Position numbers and translations under genes: made by a program. Positions 41,568 to 49,870 of a stretch of DNA of 64,000 nucleotides are shown piece by piece (within the stretch, counting starts at the first letter, position 1; each line of letters starts with the position of its first letter). Under the pieces are notes generated by a model. It was not told the origin of the DNA and made no database searches. It worked only from the letters and a program-made list of their open reading frames with translations. The stretch is from Fulvivirga lutea (GTDB taxonomy: Bacteria; Bacteroidota; Bacteroidia; Cytophagales; Cyclobacteriaceae). The stretch lies in assembly GCF_017068455.1 (NCBI RefSeq), contig NZ_CP070608.1:2895488-2959487 (forward strand), written 5' to 3'.

Positions 41568-42410
41568 TTATAGTACCTTACTAATTAATGTATCCAGCAC
41601 TTCTATTACGATTAGAATAATAATAATCCACTCTAACCGGCTACTTTCTTTATGGTGATTGAAAGTGGTAAAAATTGTTAGGTTTTCTTCAATAATTTTG
41701 ATGGTGTTTTCTAAAGCCCTGTGCCGTGGCGTAAGTTCGAAATAAAGGGTTAAACTTTTGTGGAGGTTGTTAATGAATTCATCGTCCCAGGTTTTATCAG
41801 GAGTATCAATAATATAAAGGTTCTCCGCAATATTATTCTTGGTTGACAATGTTCTGCCTATAATTTTCGAAGCATCTTTTTGATTAAGATTAATCGCTCC
41901 TTTTTCCTGTAAAGTATTGGTGTGTTTTTTCATCTCACTTAGTAATTGCTCCGTTTCAAAATTATACTTGTCCAGCGTTACAGATTGCGCGAGATTCAGC
42001 ATAATGATCTTGTTCACGTCATTACTAAAATGGTTAATGGTTAACTTACTAAAGGAAACTGATAGTTGCTCATTGGGGCTCAATTTCACATGTAAAATGT
42101 CATCATAAAATACAGGATTGAATTTTTCGCAATAGCCCTTTATTTTCTCTATCGTCCTCATTTCATCGCTTTTCTCATAATTTAAGAACACTAATGTTCC
42201 ATAGCTGAGAATATAAAGGTTTTTAAACGTGCTCTCCTGATAATATAATTCAGTTCCTGATGAAAATATGAGTTTAGCTGGGTGATCGAGCTTAAAGGCT
42301 TTGATATCGATATGATCGGCAATAGAGTATGCTCGGTAAAAAAGAGCTTTATCTAATTGCGATTGTTCATTTCTTTCTTCTATCGGTGTGTTAATGATGG
42401 TCATGTTCAT
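41568..42410 (-). CDS. RMD1/YagE family (DUF155) protein
   Basis: A 280-residue protein. The body (20-200) contains IFSSGTELYYQ, LYILSYGTLVFLNYEKSD and KGAINLNQKDASKIIGRTLSTKNNIAENLYIIDTPDKTWDDEFI. The end is a tail-anchoring helix (RLEWIIIILIVIEVLDTLISKVL). This is the layout of the RMD1/YagE (DUF155) family, whose eukaryotic members are mitochondrial; the bacterial role is unknown. It sits beside universal stress protein genes, suggesting a stress or energy-state connection. Confidence 0.8.
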   Translation of the reverse strand: MNMTIINTPIEERNEQSQLDKALFYRAYSIADHIDIKAFKLDHPAKLIFSSGTELYYQESTFKNLYILSYGTLVFLNYEKSDEMRTIEKIKGYCEKFNPVFYDDILHVKLSPNEQLSVSFSKLTINHFSNDVNKIIMLNLAQSVTLDKYNFETEQLLSEMKKHTNTLQEKGAINLNQKDASKIIGRTLSTKNNIAENLYIIDTPDKTWDDEFINNLHKSLTLYFELTPRHRALENTIKIIEENLTIFTTFNHHKESSRLEWIIIILIVIEVLDTLISKVL

Positions 42411-42455
42411 GTTAGTTACATGTCTGACGTTATGAAAGGTGAAAAGTCACATTGT

Positions 42456-43265
42456 CTATTGAGAGCCTACAGGCAAACTAAGTACCGAGCAGTTTGTGCT
42501 TGCCACCACTTGTGAAGTAATGCTGTTCCCTGAAAAGTTTCGTCTCGACTTCCCATGAGTATTCATGATAATTAAATCAAGGCTCAAATCTTCGCACAAG
42601 TGCTTGATGCCATTAGCAAACTGATAATCATTGTAGATTAATGTATCGGGCGATGTATCATAATGCTCTTTGAAGAGCTCCATTCGTTGCATAATGGTTC
42701 TGGAATCAAAAAAGAGTGATGGAGTATTTATACACGCCAGCGTCAGGTCAATTTTTAGCTTTGAAATGAAGCTGTTTATCCATTTTTCATTAATGATGTA
42801 TTCCTCATTAAAATCTGAAAGTAGTGCGGCTTTGTTAATCTTATCAACGTGCCCCTTAAGTACCAATACCGGTGTTTCTGAAGTGCTCACTAAGTGCTTC
42901 GCAAAGCTATTAAGCTTTCTCGCATGGTTGTCGTTGCTTGATTTATAGCCAAGTACAATTAAATCATACTTATGCAGCGAGGCATAGTCTTTAATGTAAT
43001 CGAGGTTCGATTCGTTCTTAATTACATAATCGCTTTCTAATTTATAGCTCTGAGCCATTTCATTCAGCTCCTGCAGTTGAGCTAATGCATTAGTATCTAC
43101 AGCATCGCCCGGTTCTTCAGATTTTGACTGCTTATGACCACCCGGACTGCCTGTGAGGTGTATAAAAGTGATGCTTGCCCCTACTTGCTTACATATGTCT
43201 ATAGCGAATAAGGCAGCATCTCTGGCTGACTGTGAAAAATCGGTAGGTAGTAATATCTTAATCAC
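42456..43265 (-). CDS. universal stress protein, two UspA domains
   Basis: A 269-residue protein translated from GTG 43265 (IKILLPTDFSQSARDAALFAIDIC). Both Usp domains are present; the first has a degenerate nucleotide-binding loop and the second ends MNTHGKSRRNFSGNSITSQVV. It belongs to a local stress cluster with Hsp20, another Usp protein and an RMD1-like protein. A small basic gene lies 4 bp upstream, so the two are probably co-transcribed. Confidence 0.85.
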   Translation of the reverse strand: MIKILLPTDFSQSARDAALFAIDICKQVGASITFIHLTGSPGGHKQSKSEEPGDAVDTNALAQLQELNEMAQSYKLESDYVIKNESNLDYIKDYASLHKYDLIVLGYKSSNDNHARKLNSFAKHLVSTSETPVLVLKGHVDKINKAALLSDFNEEYIINEKWINSFISKLKIDLTLACINTPSLFFDSRTIMQRMELFKEHYDTSPDTLIYNDYQFANGIKHLCEDLSLDLIIMNTHGKSRRNFSGNSITSQVVASTNCSVLSLPVGSQ

Positions 43266-43269
43266 CTGA

Positions 43270-43461
43270 TTAAATTTTAATTACCTTATTGGTCCTTCCC
43301 ATTTTGCCAGTTTTGGCTTCGTTTTCTTTCTCACTCTCTTTCTTTACCAACCAGGTGTCATCAAAAACTCCTCTACCAAGTAAGTGTGTAGGGTCGAACA
43401 TACTTCCGTACCGGGAGCCAAACCTATGAAAAGGGCCTGAATGTATTTTTAAAAGTTTCAT
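43270..43461 (-). CDS. small basic protein of unknown function, 63 aa
   Basis: From ATG 43461 the protein is KLLKIHSGPFHRFGSRYGSM, then FDPTHLLGRGVFDDTWLVKK and a Lys/Glu-rich end. The frame is open further upstream to ATG 43524, which overlaps the stop of another short frame. It precedes the universal stress protein by 4 bp. No family recognised; cytoplasmic. Confidence 0.45.
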   Translation of the reverse strand: MKLLKIHSGPFHRFGSRYGSMFDPTHLLGRGVFDDTWLVKKESEKENEAKTGKMGRTNKVIKI

Positions 43462-43523
43462 GGCTATGGGTGTTTTGTTTATAGAAATGTAGTCACACCC
43501 ATTCATTATACTGATGACCCACA

Positions 43524-43661
43524 TCACAGCATTTGGTGATTGAAATCAGATTTACTTAGTATGTGGGGTGTGATCTTAGCTTCACTGGAGCGTTCGCGAA
43601 GAACCTTTAAAATCTCTAAAGAAGGTTGATAAGAATCAGTATGCAGGTTGATGGGCATCAT
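43524..43661 (-). CDS. possible 45-aa gene upstream of the stress operon
   Basis: Two ATGs at 43661 and 43658 open a 45-codon frame (MMPINLHTDSYQPSLEILK, then VLRERSSEAKITPHILS). Its TGA overlaps an ATG of the following frame (TGATG), which hints at coupling. Translation is plausible but unproven; it could equally be leader sequence of the stress operon. Confidence 0.3.
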   Translation of the reverse strand: MMPINLHTDSYQPSLEILKVLRERSSEAKITPHILSKSDFNHQML

Positions 43662-43728
43662 GGCGATTTTAAGGATATACAAGTTATTTTATACTAAGAA
43701 TTATTCATCACCATAAACAGGAGTAATT

Positions 43729-44166
43729 ATGAAAACCCTCAAAAAATCGGCTATGCTTCCAAGTGTAAGCACCCTTTTCAATGATTTCTTCGAAAACGAT
43801 CGAATGATGAACCTCGACTGGGCAAATGGCTGGACCAAAATGCCATCTGCTAATGTGCTTGAAGACGATAAAGAATTCAAGATTGAACTTGCCGCACCAG
43901 GCATGAAAAAGAATGATTTCAAAGTTGATATAGTAAACAACCAGTTAACAATCAGCAGCGAAGTGACTGACGACAAGGAAGTCAAAGAAGAAAATTATAC
44001 TCGTAAAGAGTTTAATTACAACTCATTCTCAAGAACCTTTATTTTACCTGAAACCGTAGATGTAGCCAAAATAGAAGCCACCTATAAGGATGGCATATTA
44101 ACGCTAGATCTACCTAAAAAACCAGAATTGGCTAAGTCTTATAAAAAAGAAATAGCCGTTCATTAA
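43729..44166 (+). CDS. small heat shock protein, Hsp20/alpha-crystallin family
   Basis: A 145-residue chaperone with the alpha-crystallin domain at about 35-130 (EDDKEFKIELAAPGMKKNDFKVDIVNNQLTISSE) and the C-terminal signature YKDGILTLDLPKK. It holds unfolding proteins without ATP. An AGGAG sequence sits 8 bp before the ATG, a strong ribosome binding site that is unusual in Bacteroidota and fits high expression under stress. Divergent from a universal stress protein operon and followed by another Usp gene. Confidence 0.93.
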   Translation: MKTLKKSAMLPSVSTLFNDFFENDRMMNLDWANGWTKMPSANVLEDDKEFKIELAAPGMKKNDFKVDIVNNQLTISSEVTDDKEVKEENYTRKEFNYNSFSRTFILPETVDVAKIEATYKDGILTLDLPKKPELAKSYKKEIAVH

Positions 44167-44260
44167 ACCTAAAAGTTGGCTCTTTGGGTTTGTATCGCAC
44201 AGTTGCCTGAAACAACTTCAGTGTCAGACTTAAGGAGCCAGCTTTCTAAACGCTACTGTC

Positions 44261-45088
44261 ATGATAAAGAAAATAATAGTACCTACAGACTTCTCAGATT
44301 GTGCCACCAATGCCATACGCTATGCCGCAAAAATGGCCAAAGACATTAAGGCTGAAGAGCTTGTTATACTTCACGCTTTTAATATTCCTATCGCCCATGG
44401 CGAGGCCGCTATGGTTACTTCCATTGATAAAATAACAGATGAGCAAGACGAGCTTATTGAGAAGGAGTTTCAAAAAACGATTAAGGATGTTAAGGAATTA
44501 CAAGACGTGAATTTCTCTTATTCCTGCAAGCATGGTTTTATCGAAAACTTACTGCGTTTAGAATGCCAGGAAAATAATATTGACCTGATTATTATGGGAA
44601 CCAAAGGAGCCCATACTTTTGGAGAAGAACTATTAGGTACCAATACCTATTATTTGGTGAAAGACTCCAAAATTCCTGTTTTGATTTTGCCGGAAAAAGA
44701 AAAGTATACTTCCATACAAAATGTTGCCCTGGCAAGTGATTATAAGTTTTTAAACCCTGAGCTCTTACAGCCGCTCAAAGACATATGTACACTATTTAAA
44801 AGCCAGGTACATATTGTGCACATAAGCGATAAAAACGCACTGAAAGATGATGAAGTAACATCAGCCAAGCGCTTTGAACAATATTTTAAGAATATTCTAC
44901 ATCACTTCCACTTTATTTATGACCATAATGTGGAGCATGGGCTGCATGAATACATAAAACAAAATGAAATTAACATGCTGGCCGTAGTGCCCAGAAAGCA
45001 TAATTTATTCGAACGCATTTTTGGCAAGAGCGAAACTAAGAACCTGATTTTTCATTCTGAGCTGCCTATTTTGGCGCTGCCGGGGTGA
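44261..45088 (+). CDS. universal stress protein, two UspA domains
   Basis: A 275-residue protein. Domain 1 begins KKIIVPTDFSDCATNAIRYAAKMA and ends with MGTKGAHTFGEELLGTNTYYLV, matching the ATP-binding G-x2-G-x9-G-T pattern. Domain 2 (about 148-275) is more diverged and ends KSETKNLIFHSELPILALPG. It follows hsp20 by 94 bp on the same strand. The last 40 codons are duplicated in a fragment about 115 bp downstream. Confidence 0.9.
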   Translation: MIKKIIVPTDFSDCATNAIRYAAKMAKDIKAEELVILHAFNIPIAHGEAAMVTSIDKITDEQDELIEKEFQKTIKDVKELQDVNFSYSCKHGFIENLLRLECQENNIDLIIMGTKGAHTFGEELLGTNTYYLVKDSKIPVLILPEKEKYTSIQNVALASDYKFLNPELLQPLKDICTLFKSQVHIVHISDKNALKDDEVTSAKRFEQYFKNILHHFHFIYDHNVEHGLHEYIKQNEINMLAVVPRKHNLFERIFGKSETKNLIFHSELPILALPG

Positions 45089-45172
45089 GGGAAATAAGTG
45101 TGTTTTAGTGGTAAAATATGTATAGTGTAAATATACTTTACCAGCGAATTAGATTTTAATCAGATACTATTT

Positions 45173-45191
45173 AATTCGCGATTCGCGAATT
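45173..45191. repeat. perfect 19-bp palindrome
   Basis: AATTCGCGA and TCGCGAATT flank a single T. It stands 12 bp before the duplicated Usp tail in a 419-bp stretch without an intact gene, upstream of the restriction locus. Possible operator or recombination site; no direct evidence for either. Confidence 0.6.
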
Positions 45192-45203
45192 GAGAATTAT
45201 GCC

Positions 45204-45323
45204 ATGAAGTTACTGGCCGCAGTGCCCAAAAAGCATAATTTAATCGAACACATTTTTGGTAGAAGCGAAACTAAAAACCTGATTTTTTATTCTGAACTGT
45301 CTATTTTGGGATTATCTGGGTGA
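45204..45323 (+). pseudogene. duplicated C-terminal tail of the upstream universal stress protein
   Basis: The 40 codons read KLLAAVPKKHNLIEHIFGRS, then ETKNLIFYSELSILGLSG and TGA. They match the last 40 codons of the Usp gene ending at 45088 at most positions in both DNA and protein. An ATG happens to open the copy, but it lacks the nucleotide-binding domain. It looks like a remnant of a partial tandem duplication, or of recombination that brought in the neighbouring defence genes. Confidence 0.7.
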
Positions 45324-45507
45324 GCGAAATAGATGAGTTTTAGTAATTCACGGTACGGAGGTTAATAGACAAACCCTTATAAGTCAATTAGTTCTAAGTC
45401 TAAATCGTTATTCCATATCTCTAATTACATAATTATCGTAATATAATCTTTCATATTTTTCTGATTAATGAGCGCTAGTGAGTATCTTAAACGTTCATTT
45501 CAGCTCC

Positions 45508-47841
45508 ATGAATAAGAAAAATCTTTCTGAAAGAGACATTTGCACAAAATTTATCACTCCTGCAATTCAAAAGGCTGGTTGGGATATTAAAAGGCAGGTA
45601 CGTGAAGAAGTAAGCTTTACCGATGGAAGAATTATTGTTCAGGGACGTATGCATACCAGAGGTAAAGGCAAACGTGCCGATTACATTCTCTATTATAAGC
45701 CTGAGATACCAATCGCTATAATTGAAGCAAAGGATAATAAGAAACCTGTTGGTGATGGCATGCCTCAGGCATTGGAATATTCAGAAATTCTTCAATTACC
45801 ATTTGTATTTACATCAAACGGTGATTCATTCGTATTTCATGATAAAACTGGCACCGGCAATAAGTTAGAAGAGGAAATCTCATTGGACTCCTTTCCCAGT
45901 CCGGCAGATTTATGGCAACGGTATTTGACATTTAAAGGCATAGATGATCCTTATGCTCAAGAAATTGTTGAGCAAGAATACTATTTCGATTTAGGAGGGA
46001 AAACCCCTCGATATTATCAACTCAATGCTGTTAACAGAACCGTTGAGGCTATCGCAAGAGGTCAAGAGAGAATTCTTCTTGTAATGGCAACTGGTACTGG
46101 TAAAACATTTACAGCATTTAATATTGTTTGGCGACTTTGGAAAATCAATGCTAAAAAAAGGATTCTATTTCTAGCTGATAGAAACGCACTGCTTACTCAA
46201 ACAAAGAACGGTGACTTCGCCCCTTTTGGTAATGAAATAATGCACATTATTCGACACAGAAAAATCGATAAGTCATATCAAATCTATTTTGCTTTGTATC
46301 AAGGACTTACAGGTGTTGAAGAATGGAAAAATGCGTACAAAGAATTCAGTCCTGATTTCTTCGATCTTATTATAGTTGATGAGTGTCATCGTGGAAGTGC
46401 CGCTGAAGCATCTGCATGGCGTGAAGTATTAGAGTATTTTAGTTCAGCTACACAAATAGGACTTACAGCAACGCCAAAAGAAACAAAAGACGTGTCCAAC
46501 ATGACCTATTTTGGAGAGCCTGTATACAAATACTCATTAAAACAAGGTATCGAAGATGGCTTCCTAGCACCCTATAAAGTAATAAGAGTTACGACAAACA
46601 TTGATGAAGGCTGGAGACCACCTCGCGGACTCGTGGATAGATACGGAAATTATGTAGCTGATAGAATCTATAATCTGGTAGATTACGATAGAAAATTAGC
46701 GATAGATGAAAGAACACAAGTAGTAGCTGAAAGAATTACCAAATGGTTAAAGGCAACTGACCGTTTTGCAAAAACAATTGTCTTCTGCGTTGATATCGAT
46801 CATGCCAACAGAATGAGAATGGCATTGATTAATGAAAATGCCGATTTAGTTGCTAAACACCCTCAATATGTTGTCAAAATAACCGGTGACGATGAAATCG
46901 GGAAACAGGAACTAGACAATTTTGTAGATGTGGAGGAACGCTTTCCCGTAATTGCCACAACATCAAAAATGCTTACTACTGGTATTGATACAAAAATGGT
47001 GAAGCTAATCGTATTAGATGCAAATATTGCTTCAATGACTGAATTTAAACAGATAATTGGTCGTGGAACAAGATTGAGAGAAAAAGAAGGCAAGGTCTAT
47101 TTTTCAATAATGGACTTTAAAAAGGCCACTAATATGTTTGCTGATCCAGAGTTTGATGGAGAACCTGTTATCATATACGATCCTCAAGATGGTGATTCCA
47201 TTATACCACCTGATGAAGAAGAAATTGAAGATATCCATTACAATGATATTTTAATAGATGAGACTCCTCCTGACCCTAATAAATATTATGTTTCCGGAAT
47301 TCCTGTGAGTATCATTCATGAAAGAGTGCAATACTATGGCGCAGATGGACGACTGATAACAGAGTCATTGAAGGATTACACAAAAACCAATATTAAAAAG
47401 GAATTCGCCTCTCTTGATTCTTTTATACAGCGATGGAATGAATCCGATAAAAAAGCCGAATTAATTTCTGAATTAGCGGATCAAGGTATTTTACTTGAAG
47501 CACTTAAAGAAGAAGTTGGGAAAGAAATGGACGACTTTGATTTGGTTTGTCATGTTGCTTTTGATCAACCCGCTTTAACCCGTAAAGAACGTGCTGAAAA
47601 TGTTAGAAAACGCAATTACTTCGGTAAATACAGTGAAAAAGCAAGAGAAGTTTTAGATGGACTATTAACAAAGTATGAGGATGATGGCATAACCTCTATT
47701 GAAAGTGGAGCTGTGCTTAAATTAAAACCAATAAGTGATTTAGGATCTCCGGTTGAATTAGTGAGAGCTTTTGGTAAGAAAGATGATTTTGAAAAAGCTA
47801 TTAGAGAGCTGGAACAAGAAATCTATAATAATATTGCCTAA
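45508..47841 (+). CDS. hsdR: type I restriction endonuclease, R subunit
   Basis: From ATG 45508 the protein is 777 residues. The N-terminal nuclease domain has RADYILYYKPEIPIAIIEAKD, giving the Asp and Glu-x-Lys residues of the PD-(D/E)xK site. The SF2 motor follows with MATGTGKTFTAFN (Walker A), VDECHRG (motif II), GLTATPKET and IGRGTRLREKEGK. The C-terminal 180 residues fit the EcoEI-type R C-terminal domain that contacts the methyltransferase. It translocates DNA with ATP and cuts unmodified DNA. An upstream GTG (45478) is a weaker start. Overlaps the DUF559 gene by one base (TAATG). Confidence 0.92.
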   Translation: MNKKNLSERDICTKFITPAIQKAGWDIKRQVREEVSFTDGRIIVQGRMHTRGKGKRADYILYYKPEIPIAIIEAKDNKKPVGDGMPQALEYSEILQLPFVFTSNGDSFVFHDKTGTGNKLEEEISLDSFPSPADLWQRYLTFKGIDDPYAQEIVEQEYYFDLGGKTPRYYQLNAVNRTVEAIARGQERILLVMATGTGKTFTAFNIVWRLWKINAKKRILFLADRNALLTQTKNGDFAPFGNEIMHIIRHRKIDKSYQIYFALYQGLTGVEEWKNAYKEFSPDFFDLIIVDECHRGSAAEASAWREVLEYFSSATQIGLTATPKETKDVSNMTYFGEPVYKYSLKQGIEDGFLAPYKVIRVTTNIDEGWRPPRGLVDRYGNYVADRIYNLVDYDRKLAIDERTQVVAERITKWLKATDRFAKTIVFCVDIDHANRMRMALINENADLVAKHPQYVVKITGDDEIGKQELDNFVDVEERFPVIATTSKMLTTGIDTKMVKLIVLDANIASMTEFKQIIGRGTRLREKEGKVYFSIMDFKKATNMFADPEFDGEPVIIYDPQDGDSIIPPDEEEIEDIHYNDILIDETPPDPNKYYVSGIPVSIIHERVQYYGADGRLITESLKDYTKTNIKKEFASLDSFIQRWNESDKKAELISELADQGILLEALKEEVGKEMDDFDLVCHVAFDQPALTRKERAENVRKRNYFGKYSEKAREVLDGLLTKYEDDGITSIESGAVLKLKPISDLGSPVELVRAFGKKDDFEKAIRELEQEIYNNIA

Positions 47842-48209
47842 TGAGTGAGCAGATTAATAACAAACCTGAATTAAAGGAATATAGAAAAGAGCTCAGAAAT
47901 AACGCGACACCTGCTGAGAAAACCTTATGGCGGTTTTTAAGAAATAAACAATTGCAAGGAAGAAAATTCAGAAGACAGTTTAGTGTGGGGAATTACATTT
48001 TGGACTTCTATTGCACTTCAGAAAAATTATGTATTGAATTGGATGGTGCTGGTCATTATAATGATGCACAGTTTGAATATGACAGAGATAGAACACTATT
48101 TTTGAACCATCTCGGCATTCGAGTGATTAGATTTGAAAATAAAGAAGTTTTTGAATCGCTTGAAGCTGTTTTGGAGTGTATTAAAAATGCATTTGAAAAT
48201 AAGGATTAG
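47841..48209 (+). CDS. DUF559 (Vsr-like) endonuclease-fold protein
   Basis: A 122-residue protein: LRNNATPAEKTLWRFLRNKQLQGRKFRRQFSVGNYILDFYCTSEKLCIELDGAGHY, then DRDRTLFLNHLGIRVIRF. This is the DUF559 family, related to the very-short-patch-repair endonuclease fold, with the acidic DFYC and ELDG residues in place. Many such genes wander between operons in this phylum. Here it is translationally coupled to hsdR and sits between hsdR and hsdM. Whether it takes part in restriction or is a passenger is unknown. Confidence 0.85.
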   Translation: MSEQINNKPELKEYRKELRNNATPAEKTLWRFLRNKQLQGRKFRRQFSVGNYILDFYCTSEKLCIELDGAGHYNDAQFEYDRDRTLFLNHLGIRVIRFENKEVFESLEAVLECIKNAFENKD

Positions 48210-48213
48210 TATA

Positions 48214-48356
48214 AACCACCCCGCCCCTTGGGCACCCCTCCTTGTTAAGGAGGGAAATACTGTAGGGGTGGATAAAAAAATTAAATTAAAATAAAACACG
48301 AACCACAAATAACCCCTCCCTTTTGAAGGGGAGGTGCCCAAAGGGCGGAGGGGTTG
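48214..48356. repeat. large imperfect inverted repeat (REP/MITE-like) between DUF559 gene and hsdM
   Basis: The left arm reads CCACCCCGCCCCTTGGGCAC and the right arm contains GTGCCCAAAGGGCGGAGGGG; each arm also folds internally (CCCTCCTTGTTAAGGAGGG on the left). The centre is AT-rich without a gene. Similar GC-rich palindromes are scattered between genes in Bacteroidota. It splits the restriction operon and may attenuate or process the transcript. Confidence 0.75.
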
Positions 48357-48397
48357 ATAAACACTTTTACAACCAAGAAAGCTAATCAAATAACTAA

Positions 48398-49834
48398 ATG
48401 AGCATAACAACCAACATTAAAGGAATCCGTGACATCATGCGGAAGGATACAGGAGTAGATGGAGATGCACAGCGTATTTCGCAAATGGTGTGGATGCTGT
48501 TTATGAAAATATTTGCCGACAAGGAAGAGGAATGGGAAATAACCATAGACAGCTATGAAAGCCCTATCCCTGAAAAACTTAAATGGCAGAATTGGGCCTC
48601 TGATGAAGAAGGCCTTACGGGAGATCAACTGATGGAGTTCATTAACAATGAGCTCTTCCCTACACTCAAAGAATTAGACATTACTGTAAGCCCTCAGGCC
48701 AAGATCATCCGTGCTGTATTTGAGGATACTTACAACTACATGAAGAATGGCACGCTCTTCCGACAGGTGATTAACGAGATCAATAAGATTGACTTTAATA
48801 ACACCAAAGAAAGGCACCTATTCAATGATATTTATGAGACAATACTAAAAGAATTGCAATCAGCAGGTTCTTCTGGTGAATATTATACTCCAAGAGCAGT
48901 TACGCAGTTTATGGTAGACATGGTTAACCCACAGTTAGGTGAAAAGATCCTTGACCCTGCTTGTGGTACGGGAGGATTCCTCACCTGCTCTATTGAGCAT
49001 GTACGTGAGCAAGTGAATACACCTGAGGATAGAGAAGTCTTTCAGGCCTCTATTACGGGTATTGAGAAAAAGCCTTTGCCTCACTTGTTGTGTACTACCA
49101 ACCTAATGTTGCATGGCTTTGATGTGCCTGCAGTACGTAGAGATAACTTACTCTCCAAACCATATAGTGATTGGGGAGCGAATGACAAGGTAGATGTGGT
49201 ACTCTCCAATCCACCGTTCGGAGGTGTCGAAGAAGACGGTACAGAAACCAACTTCCCACAAAAGTTTAGAACTAAAGAAACTGCTGACCTTTTCCTGGTA
49301 TTGATTATACGATTATTGAAAGATGGTGGCCGTTGTGCTGTGGTATTGCCCGATGGCACTTTGTTCGGTGAAGGTGTTAAAACCCGTATCAAAGAAGAGT
49401 TGATGGAGCGTTGTCGCCTCCATACTATTGTGCGTTTACCTAATGGAGTGTTTAACCCTTATACAGGCATTAAGACCAATGTGCTGTTTTTCGAGAAAGG
49501 TACGCCTACGAAAGACGTGTGGTACTTCGAGCATCCTTACCCTGCTGGGGTGAAGAGCTACAACAAAGGAAAGCCGATTAACATTAAGGAATTTGACTTA
49601 GAAAAAGCATGGTGGAACAACCGTGAAGACGAGCAGTTTGCCAAACACGCTTGGAAGGTTGATGCCCAAGAAATTAAAGACCGAGGCTATAACCTCGATA
49701 TCAAAAACCCTCACCAAGAAAGCGATGACTTGGCTTCTCCAGAAGAGTTGCTGAAGCAATACAATGCCACTTCTGCAAAAGTGAGTGCCATCCAAGGTGA
49801 AATAATTAAAGTACTAAATGAAGCCCTCTCCTAG
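48398..49834 (+). CDS. hsdM: type I restriction-modification DNA methyltransferase, M subunit
   Basis: A 478-residue N6-adenine methyltransferase. The N-terminal helical domain (1-160) includes DTGVDGDAQRISQMVWMLFMKIF. SAM motif I is LDPACGTGGFLTCSIEH and the catalytic motif IV is NPPFGG. It methylates host DNA together with HsdS and also forms the core of the restriction complex. About 190 bp and a REP-like element separate it from the DUF559 gene; hsdS follows after another short REP-like sequence. Confidence 0.93.
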   Translation: MSITTNIKGIRDIMRKDTGVDGDAQRISQMVWMLFMKIFADKEEEWEITIDSYESPIPEKLKWQNWASDEEGLTGDQLMEFINNELFPTLKELDITVSPQAKIIRAVFEDTYNYMKNGTLFRQVINEINKIDFNNTKERHLFNDIYETILKELQSAGSSGEYYTPRAVTQFMVDMVNPQLGEKILDPACGTGGFLTCSIEHVREQVNTPEDREVFQASITGIEKKPLPHLLCTTNLMLHGFDVPAVRRDNLLSKPYSDWGANDKVDVVLSNPPFGGVEEDGTETNFPQKFRTKETADLFLVLIIRLLKDGGRCAVVLPDGTLFGEGVKTRIKEELMERCRLHTIVRLPNGVFNPYTGIKTNVLFFEKGTPTKDVWYFEHPYPAGVKSYNKGKPINIKEFDLEKAWWNNREDEQFAKHAWKVDAQEIKDRGYNLDIKNPHQESDDLASPEELLKQYNATSAKVSAIQGEIIKVLNEALS

Positions 49835-49835
49835 C

Positions 49836-49870
49836 CGTCATTGCGAGGGAGGAACGACCGTGGCAATCTC
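49836..49870. repeat. short REP-like sequence between hsdM and hsdS
   Basis: GTCATTGCGAGGGAGGAACG followed by ACCGTGGCAATCTC is a form of the dispersed GTCATTGCGAG...GCAATCTC repeat seen in many genomes. It begins one base after the hsdM stop codon and ends at the hsdS ATG, so the whole spacer is made of it. Confidence 0.65.

Noticed and set aside
48214..48356. Insertion sequence or transposon
   Set aside because: The element has inverted arms but no transposase frame and no clear target-site duplication; it is at most a MITE or REP. No transposase gene was recognised in the window.
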